Source of the DNA: Branchiostoma floridae
Taxonomy: Eukaryota; Chordata; Leptocardii; Amphioxiformes; Branchiostomatidae
Direction of reading: 5' to 3'
DNA length: 64,000 nt
Assembly (NCBI RefSeq): GCF_000003815.2
Contig: NC_049980.1
Coordinates: 12,406,591 to 12,470,590 of the forward strand
Shown here: positions 13,516 to 28,275 of the stretch, piece after piece
Layout of the letters: each line of letters begins with the position of its first letter
Position numbering within the stretch: position 1 is the stretch's first letter
Translations under genes and position numbers: made by a program
Notes under the pieces: model-generated
The model's database searches: none
Seen by the model: the letters and a program-made list of their open reading frames with translations, nothing else
Told to the model about the DNA's origin: nothing

Positions 13516-16500
13516 GTATCATGAAATTCTGACTTGTACCAGCCTATCAAAATGGAAATTGGTCGGGATCATCGGATTGTGAGTGCACCTCGGAGCACCT
13601 CCGACGCCCTTGTTGCCCCGCAGACAGACGATATTTTGGATTAATTCCACTTTCCACAATCTGGTTCGGTATTACTTTGTATGGCATGTTGTGATAGATA
13701 ACTCTGTTCCCAAGTAGCCGGACCTGCTTATGAGGGAGGGTGGGCTAACAAAAGTTCGCTGTTGGCATGAATGGCATAAACCTGTTTGCATCACCTTGTA
13801 TGCATCGCATATCTTGCCGTGTCATGTTGTTTTTTGCGAATTTTCTATTTTCAGCTTATGAATACATCAACAGCAAACTCCCCGCTTCCACTTCAACGCA
13901 CAATACTACAGAGATCTCAGTTGAAAACTCTTATTGCAAATGCTATTTCTAAGCTTATTTTACTCGAGCTCTCTGAATATCTACAGACGCAGCTGATATC
14001 TGTTGTAAACAGCTTTTACGCATTTGCATTACTAAGGACGCTTATGTACACTCTTTCTATACTTAAAAGTCACTCGAGTTTCATTCAGTAGTATATGTTT
14101 TCAGGCAGACCATCAATCCAACCTTAAGTATCTTTAAACCTAATGTTGGTAGCTGGCGAAATGTTTTTGACTTCTTTAAAAAGACACTGCTATCATTTCC
14201 ATCCCCTTCACACACACATACATTCATGTCTACCACTTAACATGCCGTATCCATCAAAACATATCAAAAGACGATGTGAGTTTTAAAAAGTTTGCATATT
14301 TCAGAGAAATGTTTTATGAGCTTTTCTTTGCATGTTGTACTAACTGTGTCCCGGCCCACCTCTAGAAATCCATGCTTTTAGCGCTGCAGACCAAACGACC
14401 CTCTTTCTCCCGGTCGTCCCATCTAGACGGAAACTCATGCTAATCCTCCCCAGGTCAACTTCCATCCATTCACCATAAAACTTCCCCTCCTATGATAAAT
14501 CCTTAATCCCCTAATGATAGGAAAGCCCAGATAGGGAAGGAACAGGACAAATTGCCTTGGTCCTAGGATTAGAAAGGGGCTAACAAATTTCGGTGTGCTT
14601 GTTGGCGTGGTTGTCATAACTCCGGACGTAAATCTACCCCGTTTTCATCACTTTTCGCCAAGTTTCCAAATTTTTCGGAGGCTGCTCGAGGGCGATAAGG
14701 CCTTTCAGCTGTCAGAAGCGACAATGTCGGGTTTTGAGCGATCGTTGGATGCACCTTAAATCCGGTAGAATTGAGCCCCTTCGTAATGGGGAGATAGGAA
14801 AACCATTACACGCTTGCTTCGGCCGGATAATGCCGAGTAATGAGTTACACGGCGTGACAGCGGTGTAGGGAGCGGTGTCACCCGTGTCAAGCCGCCACCG
14901 TCTAGCAGGGGACCCTGTGGCACTGTTCTGGCGCCTAAGTGGAGCGGGATGCACCGCTAAATCACTTCAAGCGCCATTCACTTCTGGGTGGGAGAGGGCA
15001 AGTAGCGTACAAGGGATTCACTTATGATGGGGCCGTCAAGAAAATGTCTGGTGTCACCCGGCAGCTAGCCGGACCGACAGGCATCTTACAAGAATAGAGA
15101 GGAGCACTATGTTCTTCCCAGACGCGCTGGTTTCTGAACATGTAATCAAAGTTATCTAGTCATCTCTACAACGTGTCAAAAACTTGCAAAAAATCATACA
15201 TTCAGTGATGGAACTTAGTATCATGGATGATGAAATCAAATCGCCATCTTGATTGCTAGTGCTTCACGCCGAAAGTGCGTTTTATGGTCATAAAAATAGT
15301 ATTGTAAAGAAAGCAATAACACGGTGATAAACGCAATAACAAGTGGTTGTCTCCATTCATGTAAGTGATATGAGGTGATGACAAAGCAGTCGTCACGTAA
15401 AGAATCATGAATTGTAAAAATAAATATTAACTTCGATTTATTATCATCCGGGCAGCCAGCACGATTAGATGATGATGATGATTATAGCAATAGACCCTTG
15501 ATAACCCATACAAGAGGTTTTCTCACAGAAGGTGAAGGCAGTTTTACACAGAAGGTCTGTAAAACTGCCCATTCCGCCATTCCGTTTTATGTTGTCTTTA
15601 ATCCTCATTCAATTAATACAACAACAAAAAAGGCCTTTACTTCTTCATTCGTTAATTATGTTTTATTTCTTAGACATCCACCTAATAATTACATAGATCC
15701 AAAACTGCTTTGAATAATGTACACTACATCCAAGAAAAGAAATCAACCAAAAGCATGTACATATCACCTTTCCTTTTGTAAATGGTAAGACAAATACGCA
15801 CCTTTGTTTTCTTCGCTTCTTTGATTTTCGTACTTTACCAACAATGTTTTATGGCTCATAGAAGTTCTTGGATATGAGATTAACGAAAGTTCTCATCACC
15901 CAGTCGTAACATATATCAATTTTCCTGGTAGCCAATGACCTATCAAGTAAACAAGAAAACAAAACTTAACAAGAGTTCGTAGACCTCAGGCCTGCATGAA
16001 ATGTATTGGGTTTCTGTAGACCTATTGTGTATTTTTGCCTTTTTGTCTGTGGTACGTGGTTGGAAAAATGAGCTTTTTACCCTGTTGGTTGTGCACCATG
16101 CAAAAGTCTGAAATTCCATTTTCTGAATTTGTAAGTTTGGACATGGACATTACTTATTTTGGATTTCTTAAGTATGTAACCAACCACAGTACCTTGAAGT
16201 TGTTGAGACGCAACCTTTTTTTTGTCTCAGATGGCCCATGTACATGTAGTTACTCTGTCACATGATATATTCAGTACTAATATCTTCCTATTTCAATGTA
16301 CTGACCTAATGCAGCTGCTAAATCTCCTTGGTTTGTGTTCTTCCAATGATATTCATTAAAGATTTATTTCTGGGGTGTTATTCACTTGACATCGGAAGGT
16401 TACTTGCATAATTTGACCAATGATACTTTTATAGTAGTTCCATAGACATTAGACAATATGAATAGTGCTGGCCCCCATGATGCAGCAGCAACAGATAGTC

Positions 16501-17353
16501 CCCAGGGTGGTATGATATTTTCATTCAATCCATCCAACCCAAATCTAAATCTCCTGTAGTATCTAAGCCAAATTTAACAGCATAATTTACTATGAAAAAT
16601 GTCCTTGTCAATCCCATTTATAGATGGCAAGCTGCTGGCAATGGAAGCTTTGAAAACTTCAGAAGCTGTTGTAGTCAGAGCAAATACCCAGCAAACATCC
16701 CCCCAAACAAATGAGCAGTTGCTTAGAAGGGGAATTTCATCATATATTTGCCGCGACAAAATGCAACAAACGATACTGAATTTAAAACAGAACCAAGCTA
16801 AGCCTCCACCACTTAACCCTGCCTGTACTATAGATTAAGCAGGCCCAAAATTCAAGCGAATAAGACTAGCCCAAAACTACAAATTACCTGTATACAGTAT
16901 GGAATTGGAAATGGCATTACCAAAGAAACAAAAAGAAACACAGGACAAATCATACACATACCTTTCTCTTATGCCCACGCTCTATACAGTTCTCCTCCAC
17001 ATTAGAAAATTGCATCTTCTTCTGTTTAAGTTCAAGTTCAACCATGATTGCCAACAGGGTAAAGGAACTTGTACCAGAACTTTAAACTCAGTACTATACA
17101 CCTCTAGAAACACCACAAAGAGTAATAAGCAAACTCCAATTATACCTGACCAACAGATATATCATCTGGTACACTTCCGTCATCTGGCACACCGTCAGTG
17201 CCACTAAGACAGGGGATACAAAGTAACCTGATACATTGAAGGTTGCCCCAGGCCAGATGATGGTTCTACACCCAACCGTAATCTGTTTTCAGAACCAAGC
17301 AGATATTGGGAGGATGCCCCAACCACACCAAAACAGGGTCAACCTATACAGTA
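13516..17353. other. Intergenic, no supported gene
   Basis: Only short unrelated frames are present. A GATGATGATGATGATT microsatellite lies at about 15468-15483. Nothing else in this stretch could be supported as a gene, RNA or element. Confidence 0.4.
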
Positions 17354-17950
17354 TCAAGTTCAAGCACTAGGAGGCCCAAAATCAAACCTCACCACCAGGA
17401 CACCACCAACAACTCACGTACCAAATAGCAACACAATGGCACCTTGCGTTCCGGAGATACAGCGCACGCCCCGTGCCCGCACAAAAGGTAACCTAAAATG
17501 TCAAGTTCAAGCACCAAGGGCGCCAAAATCAAAATTGAGAATTATTCAGCCACCGCCGACACATGTGCCAAATATCATCGCACCCGCACCAACCGTTCAG
17601 AAGATATAACTCCGGAAATACCCCTCCCGGACACAAAATTCGACCTGCCGCGTCAAGTTCAAACGCGACAAGGCCCAAAGTCAATCCTAGGCAACAGGCA
17701 ACAACTTCCCACCCATGCACCAAAAATCGTCGCAATGGTGCGTATCGTTCCGGACACACAGCGCCAAAAGTGCCCCCAAAACACCAAAAATGCCACCTGC
17801 AATGTCAAGTTCAAGCGCCAGGAGGCCCAAAATCAAACCTCAGTGTCAGGCCACCACCCCCAACCCACGTACCAAAAATCGTCGTGCTCGCACCATCCAT
17901 TCTCGAGATACAGCGCCCTAAATCCCCAGCTTCCAAATTTTCCCACGCCC
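17354..17950 (+). repeat. About 150-bp tandem repeat, four diverged units
   Basis: Units begin with TCAAGTTCAA at 17354, 17501, 17653 and 17805, giving periods of 147, 152 and 152 bp. Shared internal landmarks are GGCCCAAAATCAAA, a CCACCACCAAC-like block, a CACGTACCAAAAATCGTC-like block, CGTTCCGGAGATACAGCGCC and, in two units, CCCCCAAACACCAAAAATG-like sequence. The period is not a multiple of three, so the open frame at 17498-18199 reads each unit in a different frame. I therefore treat the array as non-coding although it lacks stop codons over 700 bp. Confidence 0.75.
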
Positions 17951-18199
17951 GTGAAAACCATACCTGCATACATGCAGGTAAAAAGTTGTGATGAAAACGT
18001 AATCTTTTTGTCCAGCAGATTCAGTAATATCTCTATCCCTTTTAAGACATATCTTCATTCCCTCAAGGATGATACTTACACATTTCTGACCCGACACTCG
18101 GCGTGGTATTATCACTCTGAACTATCTGCAGACGACAGCAAATGGCGCCTCCAAATTGTGGTTGGGACGAAACCTTTGAGCCTGACTAGCTCGTGTTGA

Positions 18200-20085
18200 C
18201 AGCGTTCAGACTGCCATGCCGCGAGGTTTGGAGCAGCTTTGAAGCTCTGTACTCCGTTGACTGAAGAAAAGACTGCCCAAAGCGTACTTTTGAGTGGAAA
18301 GTACTCAACAAAGAAGGTCAAGGTACAATAACAGTGAAAGATAAAGTCACATGCCATGCCAAATCTGTCACTTAATCTAAGAGCCTCCCGTAAAGGAGTC
18401 AGATTTGCGGGGTTTATTTTCTTCACTGTACTAAAACAAGTGCGAAGACACAAAGTGGTGAGAAGTCTACATGTTTATAAGATACTTAGGATGGAGAAAT
18501 AACTGATAGCAATAGTGATGTATCTGTGAGGACTGATGCACTTGAGAATAAAAGATACATATCAAATGACATGATTTCATATCAATGTATTATGCCTCAG
18601 TCTAGTTTATAGTTCACACTATCATGCCTTCGGACTTGTTAATCTCAATTGATGCAATGATGTTTTATTATGTTTTGCGATTATCTTAGTTTGCTTTTGT
18701 ACATTTGTGGCGAGGTGAGGATCATACAAGGCAGTCGTTAGTACACTTTCATTTCGCAGGATAGAAATTGTTGTTACTTCAAAATCTTGTTGAAGTAAGT
18801 GTACACCAGTGATTGACCAGCTGTATCTAGTATAAATGGAACATTTCTACTTGACAAGTTAGATGCATGTATCCTGGAGCCAGGTGTCAGATACAGGACT
18901 GCACTGCGACGGCGTCTGTCACTTCACTAACACTCAGCCATCAGACGATCTTCTGGCCTGACACTCAAGTAACGAGCCAACTAAAAGCGAAGGAAGGTTA
19001 TTGTGAACTGCTTAGAGTAAAATGTTCTTCTAGGCCTTCTAAGTAGGAAGTATCCTTGCTCTCCTGACCTGAAAGAAGAGTGGATTTGACAAAATGATGA
19101 CGAGTTCACAGAAGGAGTCGCCATGTTATTGCTTTTTCGCACTTCAAGGAGCAGTGAATTTCTCAAGTTCCTTTCAGGTCGAGTTAAGTGTTTGAAGAAG
19201 CAAAACGACAAATAAAGGCAGGCTGACTTAGCGGTAGTAAACTTTCTTTCAAGGGATCGAGTAAAAAAGATATCAGTATGGGTACAATCAGTCCGTATAG
19301 CCATTGACAAAAGAGCTTGCTCTGACCGCGAGCCTAACATAACGACATTTAAGCAATGGTTGTGCACAACATTATCCGATGGATTTCGTAATAACTACTT
19401 ATTCAGTACCAAGGAGAGCAACAGCTAGTGCGGTTACCCAAATCCAATAGGTTTCTTCATCAAAGGTAGTGTAGAAAAAATAGAATTTTAAGGTGCACTT
19501 AGATGGTCATAGCATTTACATGGACAGCTAGTACAAATCACAAATCAAATATACATCTTATAATAATCAGTTAGAATATAAGTTCAGTTGAAATACAAAA
19601 AAATGTCAAGTGCGGAGAGAGATGTCAGATTTGTAGTAGAAATGCTGCAACTGATTTCATTAGTTACAAAAAGCTTGAAACATTATCAAGCATCTGAATA
19701 CTACTTTTCTATGATTGTATAATAGGGCATAGAATGAAAGGTCATGGACCAAAGCTAATGACTTTTTACAATAGTTCTAATGACAAGACGTCAGAAAACG
19801 TGACCAGATAACATTTAGTTGTAGGTTCATCCTTGTAGTTTGTATTATACCATTTTATGTTACATACCAGGAACTGAATCATAGAGTTACCAACTTACTG
19901 ATTTGGTACGTAAATGATAAAAGCCCACTCGCCATACTGTTGCCCACCTCTGAGAGACCATTGTGTAAACTACGAGTAGAATTGAACACAGATCAGGCGT
20001 TACCGGTCGCCCTGTATGTGTTTTGTCGATACCTGTACCGCGTATCGTTCTTCTTCATTAGAATATCACGCGCCAGAACAAACAT
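18200..20085. other. Intergenic, no supported gene
   Basis: Short frames only. A block near 19405 (CAGTACCAAGGAGAGCAACA) is repeated in diverged form near 20480 (CAGTACCAAGGACAGCAACA), linking this stretch to the duplication described at 20.1-20.7 kb. Confidence 0.35.
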
Positions 20086-20717
20086 TGAAAGGGATAGTGG
20101 CCCTTGTTCGTTATCGATCTACAAGATTCATAATAAAACTAGCTACTAAACAGCATATCATTTTTAGGGAGTTAACTAAACGTAAATCTTGCTGTTCTAG
20201 ACAGCCTGGGTTGAATATTCGCTAACTTCTGTAACATGTACTGTAAAAACAACGCATAGTTTCCAGTTACTGTAAGTCAAATTTTTATGTTTTGAGAAGA
20301 AGTAAGATATAGAATTTTTCAAGGGATTTTACCTAGTACTTTTTGAGCACTGTCAGTCATTTGAGAAGAATAATCCGTTACAAACCTTTCGGAAAATGTC
20401 AATGCAATGACGACGAAGCTGGCCAGAATTCGCGACAACAGCTGTACGCAGCATTACAAACGGGAAACACTTCAGTAATTCAGTACCAAGGACAGCAACA
20501 ACTATTGTGGGCAGCCAAATCCGATGTTAAATCACTGTTGTTACAGGAAAACGCACGTGTTTTTAAAGGGATAAAAACAATACTTGCCATTGTTCGTCAT
20601 CAATCTGCACGCGTCCTAATAAAACTAACTATTCAACAACATTTGATTTCTGGGGAGTACGCCAAGCGCACTTGTTGCTGTTTTAGACGGCCGTATAGGG
20701 TATCGGAAACTATGTGA
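20086..20717 (+). repeat. Diverged duplicated segment with similar open frames in both copies
   Basis: The segment at about 20086-20220 resembles 20571-20700. Both contain AAAGGGATA, then TTGTTCGT(T/C)ATC, then AATAAAACTA, then CA(G/A)CAT, then a TTGCTGTT(C/T)TAGAC block. Read in the same frame, the two translations also align: KGI...VR(Y/H)(R/Q)S(T/A)R..IKL...QH.I...E..KR..CC. This could be the remnant of a coding mobile element or a coincidence of a DNA duplication. No family is recognised and both frames are short. Confidence 0.45.
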
Positions 20718-23700
20718 CTACGGATTTTAAGGAGGCATGAAAGCGATGACTATGATATGAAATAGACAACATCCTATTTCTTAAAATGAAACACAATTGC
20801 AGGTCTAATGATGAGTTTAAACTCAAAGGCCAAATCGTTTCTATTCGTGATAAGAAAGTAAGCATATGGCTATTTTTGCTATGTAAGAAATCAGATAATG
20901 AGTGAAAACGACAGTTCACTACGCTTCATTATGGAAAAGTATTCAATAACGTTTATTGTTGAGATATTGGCTGTAGTCTATTGACAGACGTCAAAGAAGG
21001 GTGTTAATCTCAACATTTGCCGTTATAATTTGACCGGTCTTTACAGCTCAAGAGATTCCTTGCAACACAAGACTCGTGATCTCTTAAAGCAGCCCGTAAG
21101 TGGTACCACTTGACGCAGACTTCCGCTAAAAAAAGACCAGGTTATTTTCATTAATTTCGAAGTATCCTGTATGATAAGTGGCATGGTATAGTCAATTCTC
21201 TTGATCTTACATGTGTACAACCTTAGTATATCATCGACAATATCTAAGGGTCTGGCCAGATTGAAAAAAGTACGAATCCATTCAAAAGAAGAAGACTACC
21301 ACGTCCGTCATGATGTAAAATATCCCTGCCTCCAGCGTGACAAAAGGGATCCAGGCCTCAGCTCTACAGTTCCCAAATGGAGGTTTACAGAGATTGAGCG
21401 GGTTTCTCGCTCCTCTATGTCTCCTGTCTATACAGATTGTGTTCATCACATGTATCCATTACCCGTCCGCTCGGGAAGAACAGCGCGGCGACACATGCGA
21501 GCGGGGCGGCCCAAATCAATACAATGAAGCAAATAGAGATAAATGGTTAGACGGGCCATTCTTATAAAGTGGTTCCACGGGACCTCAGATTGACAGGACA
21601 GAGGAGAGAGTGGATCCAAGCCAAACACGTTATTATTGAAGGCATTATTATCACATCTATCGATTGGACAAGTCCATTACTTTGTACATTCATTTTACAT
21701 TTCGGCATGTATAACACAAGCAATGGTCTAATCGATACGAAAAACAAACAGAGATAATGGACCAGATGTGACAGACTCGTAAACTGGCTGAACTGGATGT
21801 CTTGTTTTGGTAAAGCCTAAAGGTAGCTTTGTTTAAGCTTTAAACAAAACGTTTGAAGGGGCATTGTTGTACATTTGTCAGTCAAATTGTTTTTCACAGC
21901 TGAAGCACAATAAAATTTAAAACGAATTTTTCCACACATCATTGGAATAGATCTTTTGGAAAATGTGTCCGGTCCCTATGTAGTAAGACATCTGTCAAGT
22001 GCTTCGGCAAGATCTAGAAGTTAATGTGTATAATTCATGTGTCCAGTGCGTAAACACTAAAAGGTAAATATCTAGGCTATATAAGGAATGTTTGGTACAT
22101 GTAATACAGAGATACATGCATCACGATTTACAACGTCAAAATATATCCCTGGTGTGTAGCAAAAGGTACTTTGACAGTGACTTAAAAACTGCTGAAACTT
22201 AAGCCGCAAACCAAATCCTTAACATGTAACATTATGTGATATCGTTGACGAAAATTACCCCCAAACAAGTGATCTGCTATTACAATAGCTGTTACTAAAC
22301 TTGATCTTTAATGTATTCAAATGCTGTCTACATGCCGTCACAGAGACAGAAAAAAAACTCATATCTTTGGTGGGGTTGAGAAACATGTTTTGATCATCGT
22401 GAAAGGTACCGTGTGTTTGAAATCAAGTCGAAATTAGAAGGGTCAGACTGGGAGAGGTAAATAAGTAGAGAAAGAGATGGATGGATGCTGCTGTTATGTA
22501 ATGATGTAAACCGTACCACGAACCAAAGCAAAAAATCTCAGAAAGTTTAGTGTACACTGCTTCGAAACGTTCGCTAGATAATCCACTGGACGGCGATTGA
22601 GCCACCATTGAGCGAACAAACTTGGATTTGTGTTCCCATTGATTTCATAATTGGAATAAGGTGCAAGACAGTAAAAAGAAATACACGTAAACATGCGTTT
22701 TTGTCTGTGAAGTTTACTGAGAAACTTGTAAAATGGTTAGTCCTTCAGTAGTCACTGAAGTCCCCAGTGGAAAGAGGGTAACGTACTCCTATTCGCTAGA
22801 AATGTTTTATGACCCAAAATTTAACTTTGAACCTTAATACACATGGACATCTCATAAACGCTTCTATCAAATTACTTCCAGACGGATTTAGTCCATTATT
22901 ATGACTACATGTCCTGTATTAAATGTTTCCTGTCTCCTCGCCGCTTTATTGTCGATTTTCATTAGAAATTCCGGACCTCACAATTAGCGTACGGCTCGGA
23001 AAGGGCAAATGTGAGACAACATGTGGTCTATTGAAGAGCATTGATCTTAATTACAGTAGATAATGGAGTGGAGAGGAAGGGGGACGAGTCCCTAATCCGG
23101 CAAGCGCTGTTATTGAAAAGGGCATACGGAAAGAGAATTCATCATGGGGCCCCTCAAATGGCCCTAGTGCCTTTATTAGTACAGGATATCCTAAACTACG
23201 AGGGTCCTTCAAAAGTAATGTCATTGTTTTTTTTATCAAATGGGATGAGACTTGGCACAATAGTAGAGGGATATATCTTCCTGAAATTGAAATATCTCAA
23301 TTTGTAACCCAGATGCTTATGACAGACTGTGTTAATTTCAAAATGAAAAAAGAGCGTTTTTTAAAACCAACAACAATTTTGGAGGACCTCCGTAACCGTA
23401 TTTCACCGGATGAAATGAAAGCTTATAGACCTGCCGCTCTTCAAAAATATGATAAAGCGATTTTGGACTAGTCTGACAGTTTGGACTAGTCTATGTGTTT
23501 CCTATCGAATCTTGCACCCACATCATCAAAGACGTTTAGGTATACAAAGGATCACGTATGACCAATAAAGTCTGTGAACTCTCAGTCGAACGTTGATATC
23601 TAAGTAATCTAAGATATGATAGTCTTAGTTTCTTTGGGGTTGTACTCTTTTGAAGTTGTGATTATGGCTCTAACAAAGGTCACCTTGTATCATTGCGAAA

Positions 23701-26700
23701 TACAAGAACAAAAATGCTAGACTTTAAGGCATGTACATCGTTTTACCAGTTCTGTACCTAAGAGATCTGAAGAATAAAACCATAAAAAGAGCACAAGAAT
23801 AAATAGAGAGCTGAAATAGACAACTCTAAATTTTATATGCACGTGAGCAGAAAGTACAGACGATATAAAAAGTTGCATTCTATATCAGTGTAAGTAAAGA
23901 ATACGCCACAATTTCGTTTGACTATACCTTTTGATATGAATAGAGGGTGAAAAGTATAAAACTTAGTAAAGAAATGGACGAAATCCAGATTTGTACAAAG
24001 TCCTTGCAATGTCCGTCAATTTTACACCACTAAACATGTCCTGCTTTAAAATAGACAGCCATTGATTATTAATTCAGCATATGGAAAACATAAATGTGCA
24101 TACACAAACAAGCAGACTAAAAAGAGAACGTCCCCGTGACTTAGAAGCCACTTGTATTGCCCCATGACATGGGGTGTCACTCTAACACCTCTGAACTTTA
24201 CTTCCTACTACTTCGGCAAGTCTGACCTCTAACGCACATCCTGCCACTCTACTCACAGTGTATGTATACTAAATCCTATCATATCAACAAACACACCAAA
24301 CCTAAAGACGTCGTACACTTACAACACCTGTGATATTCACGATGAAATGAAATAATTCAATCTCCCACTGCAAATCCCGGGCCCTTTATTTATTGCAGAC
24401 ATCATTATTTGTCAGAGAAACAGCTCAAACACATTCAAACAGAGCGAACCCTCAAGCTCGCGTGGTAAGAAATCTGTTTCCACCCTTTTCACTTTGCCAA
24501 TAGCCTATCGAGTGACAAAAGACCACCGCTAAGAGAGACAATTATCCCGTCTTTGTAATGTCCTTGGTATTTAGTGCCCCCGGTGCCCCGGACCCAGACA
24601 TGCCAGGACCGTAATAAAATCAAGTGGGCGCGGGATACAAACCGCATTAGTTCTACAAGTACCAATCACATTTTCATTTGATTACAGTCATCATACAACC
24701 CAATAACAGGAGGGGATGTCACCTGACAATGCCAATAGGGCAGCGCAGAATTAAGTACGTCGTGGTGGAGGTTTTGATGGATGTGATTACTCGCTTCATC
24801 AGGCGGACACAGGATGTGGTCTCGCTGCAGCGTTCAGTGAGATGACTTCTAATGGGAGGGGTGGGCTCTGAAGGTCCCTACAAGGCACCTGCCACTGAAA
24901 CGCACTAGATGACGAAAGGGGACGGGTCTGACAAATGAAATTAGTCACTTATCACGAAGATGGGACGGAACATGGAGTACAAAATGTTACACAAATAGGC
25001 TTAAAACACGCGCGCTGTAAGAATGATACTTACATTTCTTTGGAGAGTAGTGCTTTGCACTTGCTCAACTCAATGATAATTCAAATTAGTGGGTAATGAA
25101 AGTGGAAAGCCAATCAACCTTAGTGAATACTATTTTCCCATGTACCGTCTAACTTTGCTGTGTTCCAATCAGAGTAACACAACAATCTTTGTTCTGAAGT
25201 TCTTAGTCTCGGAACTGTCAAAAAGTACGCGACAGAAGTTATGCTGTGGTTTATTGGAAGTGCAGCAATATTAGGTGACCTTACCACCTTTCTCCATCCC
25301 AGGTTCTACAGTACCCACGGGTGTACTCCCGTCATGCAGAACAACAAGTCCTGCTCATACACACGGCTCCTGGCCCGGGCTGATATTGGACGGGTGACCT
25401 TTGTGTCATTGAATGAATGGCAGCAGCGCTGCACAACAATATCGGTAGTCTGGGAATCCTCGGCACAACTTTCACAAAGTTCTTACACATTTCTATTTTT
25501 CATTTTGTTTTTGACATATTCTGAAATAATCAACTTTGTGAGTGTACATACACTTAACTCGTTTTAAGAAGAGGAAAGAGACATGCAAACGATAGATTTA
25601 GCGGTAGCAAAGCTATATACGGTAAGCTGTTTTGTTTCGCATATAAAGTTGTTTTAATTAACGAGCTCGAGAAAAATGCCTCTGATAAACGATAGGCTTG
25701 ACGGCTAAATAGCTTTATATGCTTTTTAATTCTGTTCCTTGTTCACTATCAACACTGCAGGTAATGATTCTTACCTTCTGTCTTTCATGTCATAACATTG
25801 GTATTACATTTAGCGCATGTAGGCAAAAACATGTAAATAAATATCAACATTAAAGGTCTAGAAACGTAAATAATAGCTTGCCACATATAAACATACACAC
25901 ACACTTGAATGAAAAATAACAGCAAAACAGCTACAGAACATCAGCCAAATAAAATTATGACATATACTATTACTGGTGGTAATACCCACCAAGAATTCAG
26001 CACCAAGGCCGGGGACGTACCCGATTCTCGTTAGCTGTAATTTGACTCCACAGTTGATGATCCAAATGACTCACACTCTCTCCCTGCTGTGCGACAGATG
26101 AAGCCATTACAGTACAGGGCTCTACATGATACATTACTACATGTTTGTTAAGTACACTATCTTTACGCCAGCGTTTAACTCGTGATTTTGAACACTTGTG
26201 TTGAAAACGTGAAACAAACCTCGAAAAGTACCAGATAATCATTTCTATGTAAAAATCGGCTGTGGTTTTGAAGGCAAAGCTTGTTGTTTGTATTTTCGAA
26301 TTTACCGTCTATACCTGATGCATCAGGACAGTAGGAGAAACTGTATGTACCATTTACATCTACATATAGCTGTCTAATTATATGGTCAGTACTAATGACA
26401 TTTTAAATTACAAAAATCTGGCACTTGTCAAACCAACATGAGATGGATCTCTTGTGGGGAGCGCTTCATAGTATTCATATCTTAATCAACGTTATAAATG
26501 TTCAATTTTCCTCATTTGAATGCGCAATTGGTGACAGCACCTTTCTGATTTTAGATTTCATTTACGAGGTAAGGGATTTTCTCAAACAACATCTATGCAA
26601 TGGGACGTTTCGTAAAAAATAATAAAGCAAAGATCCCGCAGTAGAAGCTTTTGGAAAAAAAAACTCTCTTCAAACTAATTTTGTTTAGAGTAAGAAATCA

Positions 26701-28000
26701 GAAGAGACGCACGCTCCCTCACACCTTGGTGGAACAAATTGATTTTAAAAGTTAGGAGACCGCAGCCGAGAACGCACTCTCATGTCCAGCCAAGCTTCAT
26801 CCGCCCCGAGTAAAGGGCCGGCTAACTGCGCTACCCGACTCACGTTCTCACTGGTCATTGGTGTATTGAGTGTCCGCAAAGCCGTATATACCAGGGTCGG
26901 TATTAATGGATTTTTCATCACCGATATTAGATGACCCATGACCTGACCCCGTGACCCCTAACTGTTAAGTGAGCGGGTATCATGCGCGTAACAAAGAGCG
27001 TCGCGAACGTAATCTCGCTCTTTTTCTCGCCATCTATTATCGCTCATTTGATGCGAGACAGGATTAATTTGTATCTCATAAAACGGCCTTTTTGTGGCGG
27101 GGGAAGGAATTCTCTAGCCCAGCGACCTTTCAGGGGCGCTTTTGATGTGGGGAGGCCTGAGCGATGACCCGTTGGAGTGCGGAAAGGTCTTACCCTGCGC
27201 TAAATTGAGTCGGCCAGCTTTATGAAATGATTAATATGATGTGATGGGCCCGGGTGTGTCCTTTGCACGCTAACAGACTCGCTAAACAGTATAGTCGCTT
27301 GTATCCTAAACCGCGATATCGCCCGCAGCTGATATTCCATTACAAAAGTTTGGCGGGGACAAGTGGGGAATGGAAAAATATTTCTTTCTATCATGTCTTA
27401 TTTTCCATTGCTCCCCTCTCGTACTTATACGAGATTGGCACCCGTCAGATACTGTCACTGACGTAACCGAATACATGTCAACCCTCTGGAGTCATAAATA
27501 TTTCTTTTTATTACTAAAAAACAGGTAACTTGATAAAATTGTCCTCTGGTCCTTTTCTGACGGTTACGTGCGATACTTTCACAGAGGCCTATCAAATAAC
27601 AAAGGGAAGTGTATCGTTTTATGGCAATCATACTTTATATCTCCTAGTGGTAATTTAAGAACATGTTACTCATTTTTGGAGCCTGTTTTGACGTGTTTTA
27701 CAAAATTGGTTGCGTGTACCTATGCCTCAGAAGCTTAAATATATCCGTACGCGCTCGTATACTCAAATCTCATACAGAGTATCTATTATCATGTATGATA
27801 CAGAATGACTCAGTTTCCTTTCGAGGGCAAGAATTAATTTTTCTATGCAATGTAAAATTGCTACCAAAGGCATTGTGGAGACCTATTTCATTACAGGGTG
27901 TTACAGAAAATGTTAATTCACAATTAACATTCTCAAATCAACCCAACCAGTCTTTTTCTCCCTGAAAAATGAATATATGTACATTTACTGTTTTGATGGA
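20718..28000. other. Long intergenic stretch, no supported gene
   Basis: No ORF above about 110 codons and no domain is seen. Some patches have balanced composition and homeodomain-type TAAT cores (22.92-23.2 kb, 24.45-24.95 kb, 26.74-27.45 kb). They would be the first places to look for conserved non-coding elements serving the bHLH gene, but a single sequence cannot show conservation. Confidence 0.35.
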
Positions 28001-28007
28001 AAAAAAG

Positions 28008-28275
28008 TACTCGGCTCAATTTCCTGAGGACGATAAGAATTTGAATTTTCGAAAATACCAAGATCTAGTACAAAGACAAAAATGAGAGCTTCTTAATTAA
28101 TGGACACTAGTTAAGGTGAAAAATCACAAGGAAAACTCTGAGGTCAACTAAACCATATTTCACGATAAATGTTATGACAAATGGACTCGGCTGAATTTCC
28201 TTAAGCGGCCAAGAATATACATTTTGATGCTACATAAATCCAGTACAGCCTTTTTAAAAAGATTTAAAATATAGA
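28008..28275 (+). repeat. Diverged tandem duplication, period about 176 bp
   Basis: ACTCGGCTCAATTTCCTGAGG near 28010 recurs as ACTCGGCTGAATTTCCTTAAG near 28185. Each copy is followed by an AAGAAT...ATTTT block and by (A/C)CAGTAC or CTAGTAC near the end. Two units only. Confidence 0.5.

Noticed and set aside
17498-18199. 233-codon plus-strand frame as a gene
   Set aside because: It runs through a tandem repeat whose period is not a multiple of three, so equivalent repeat bases are read in different frames.
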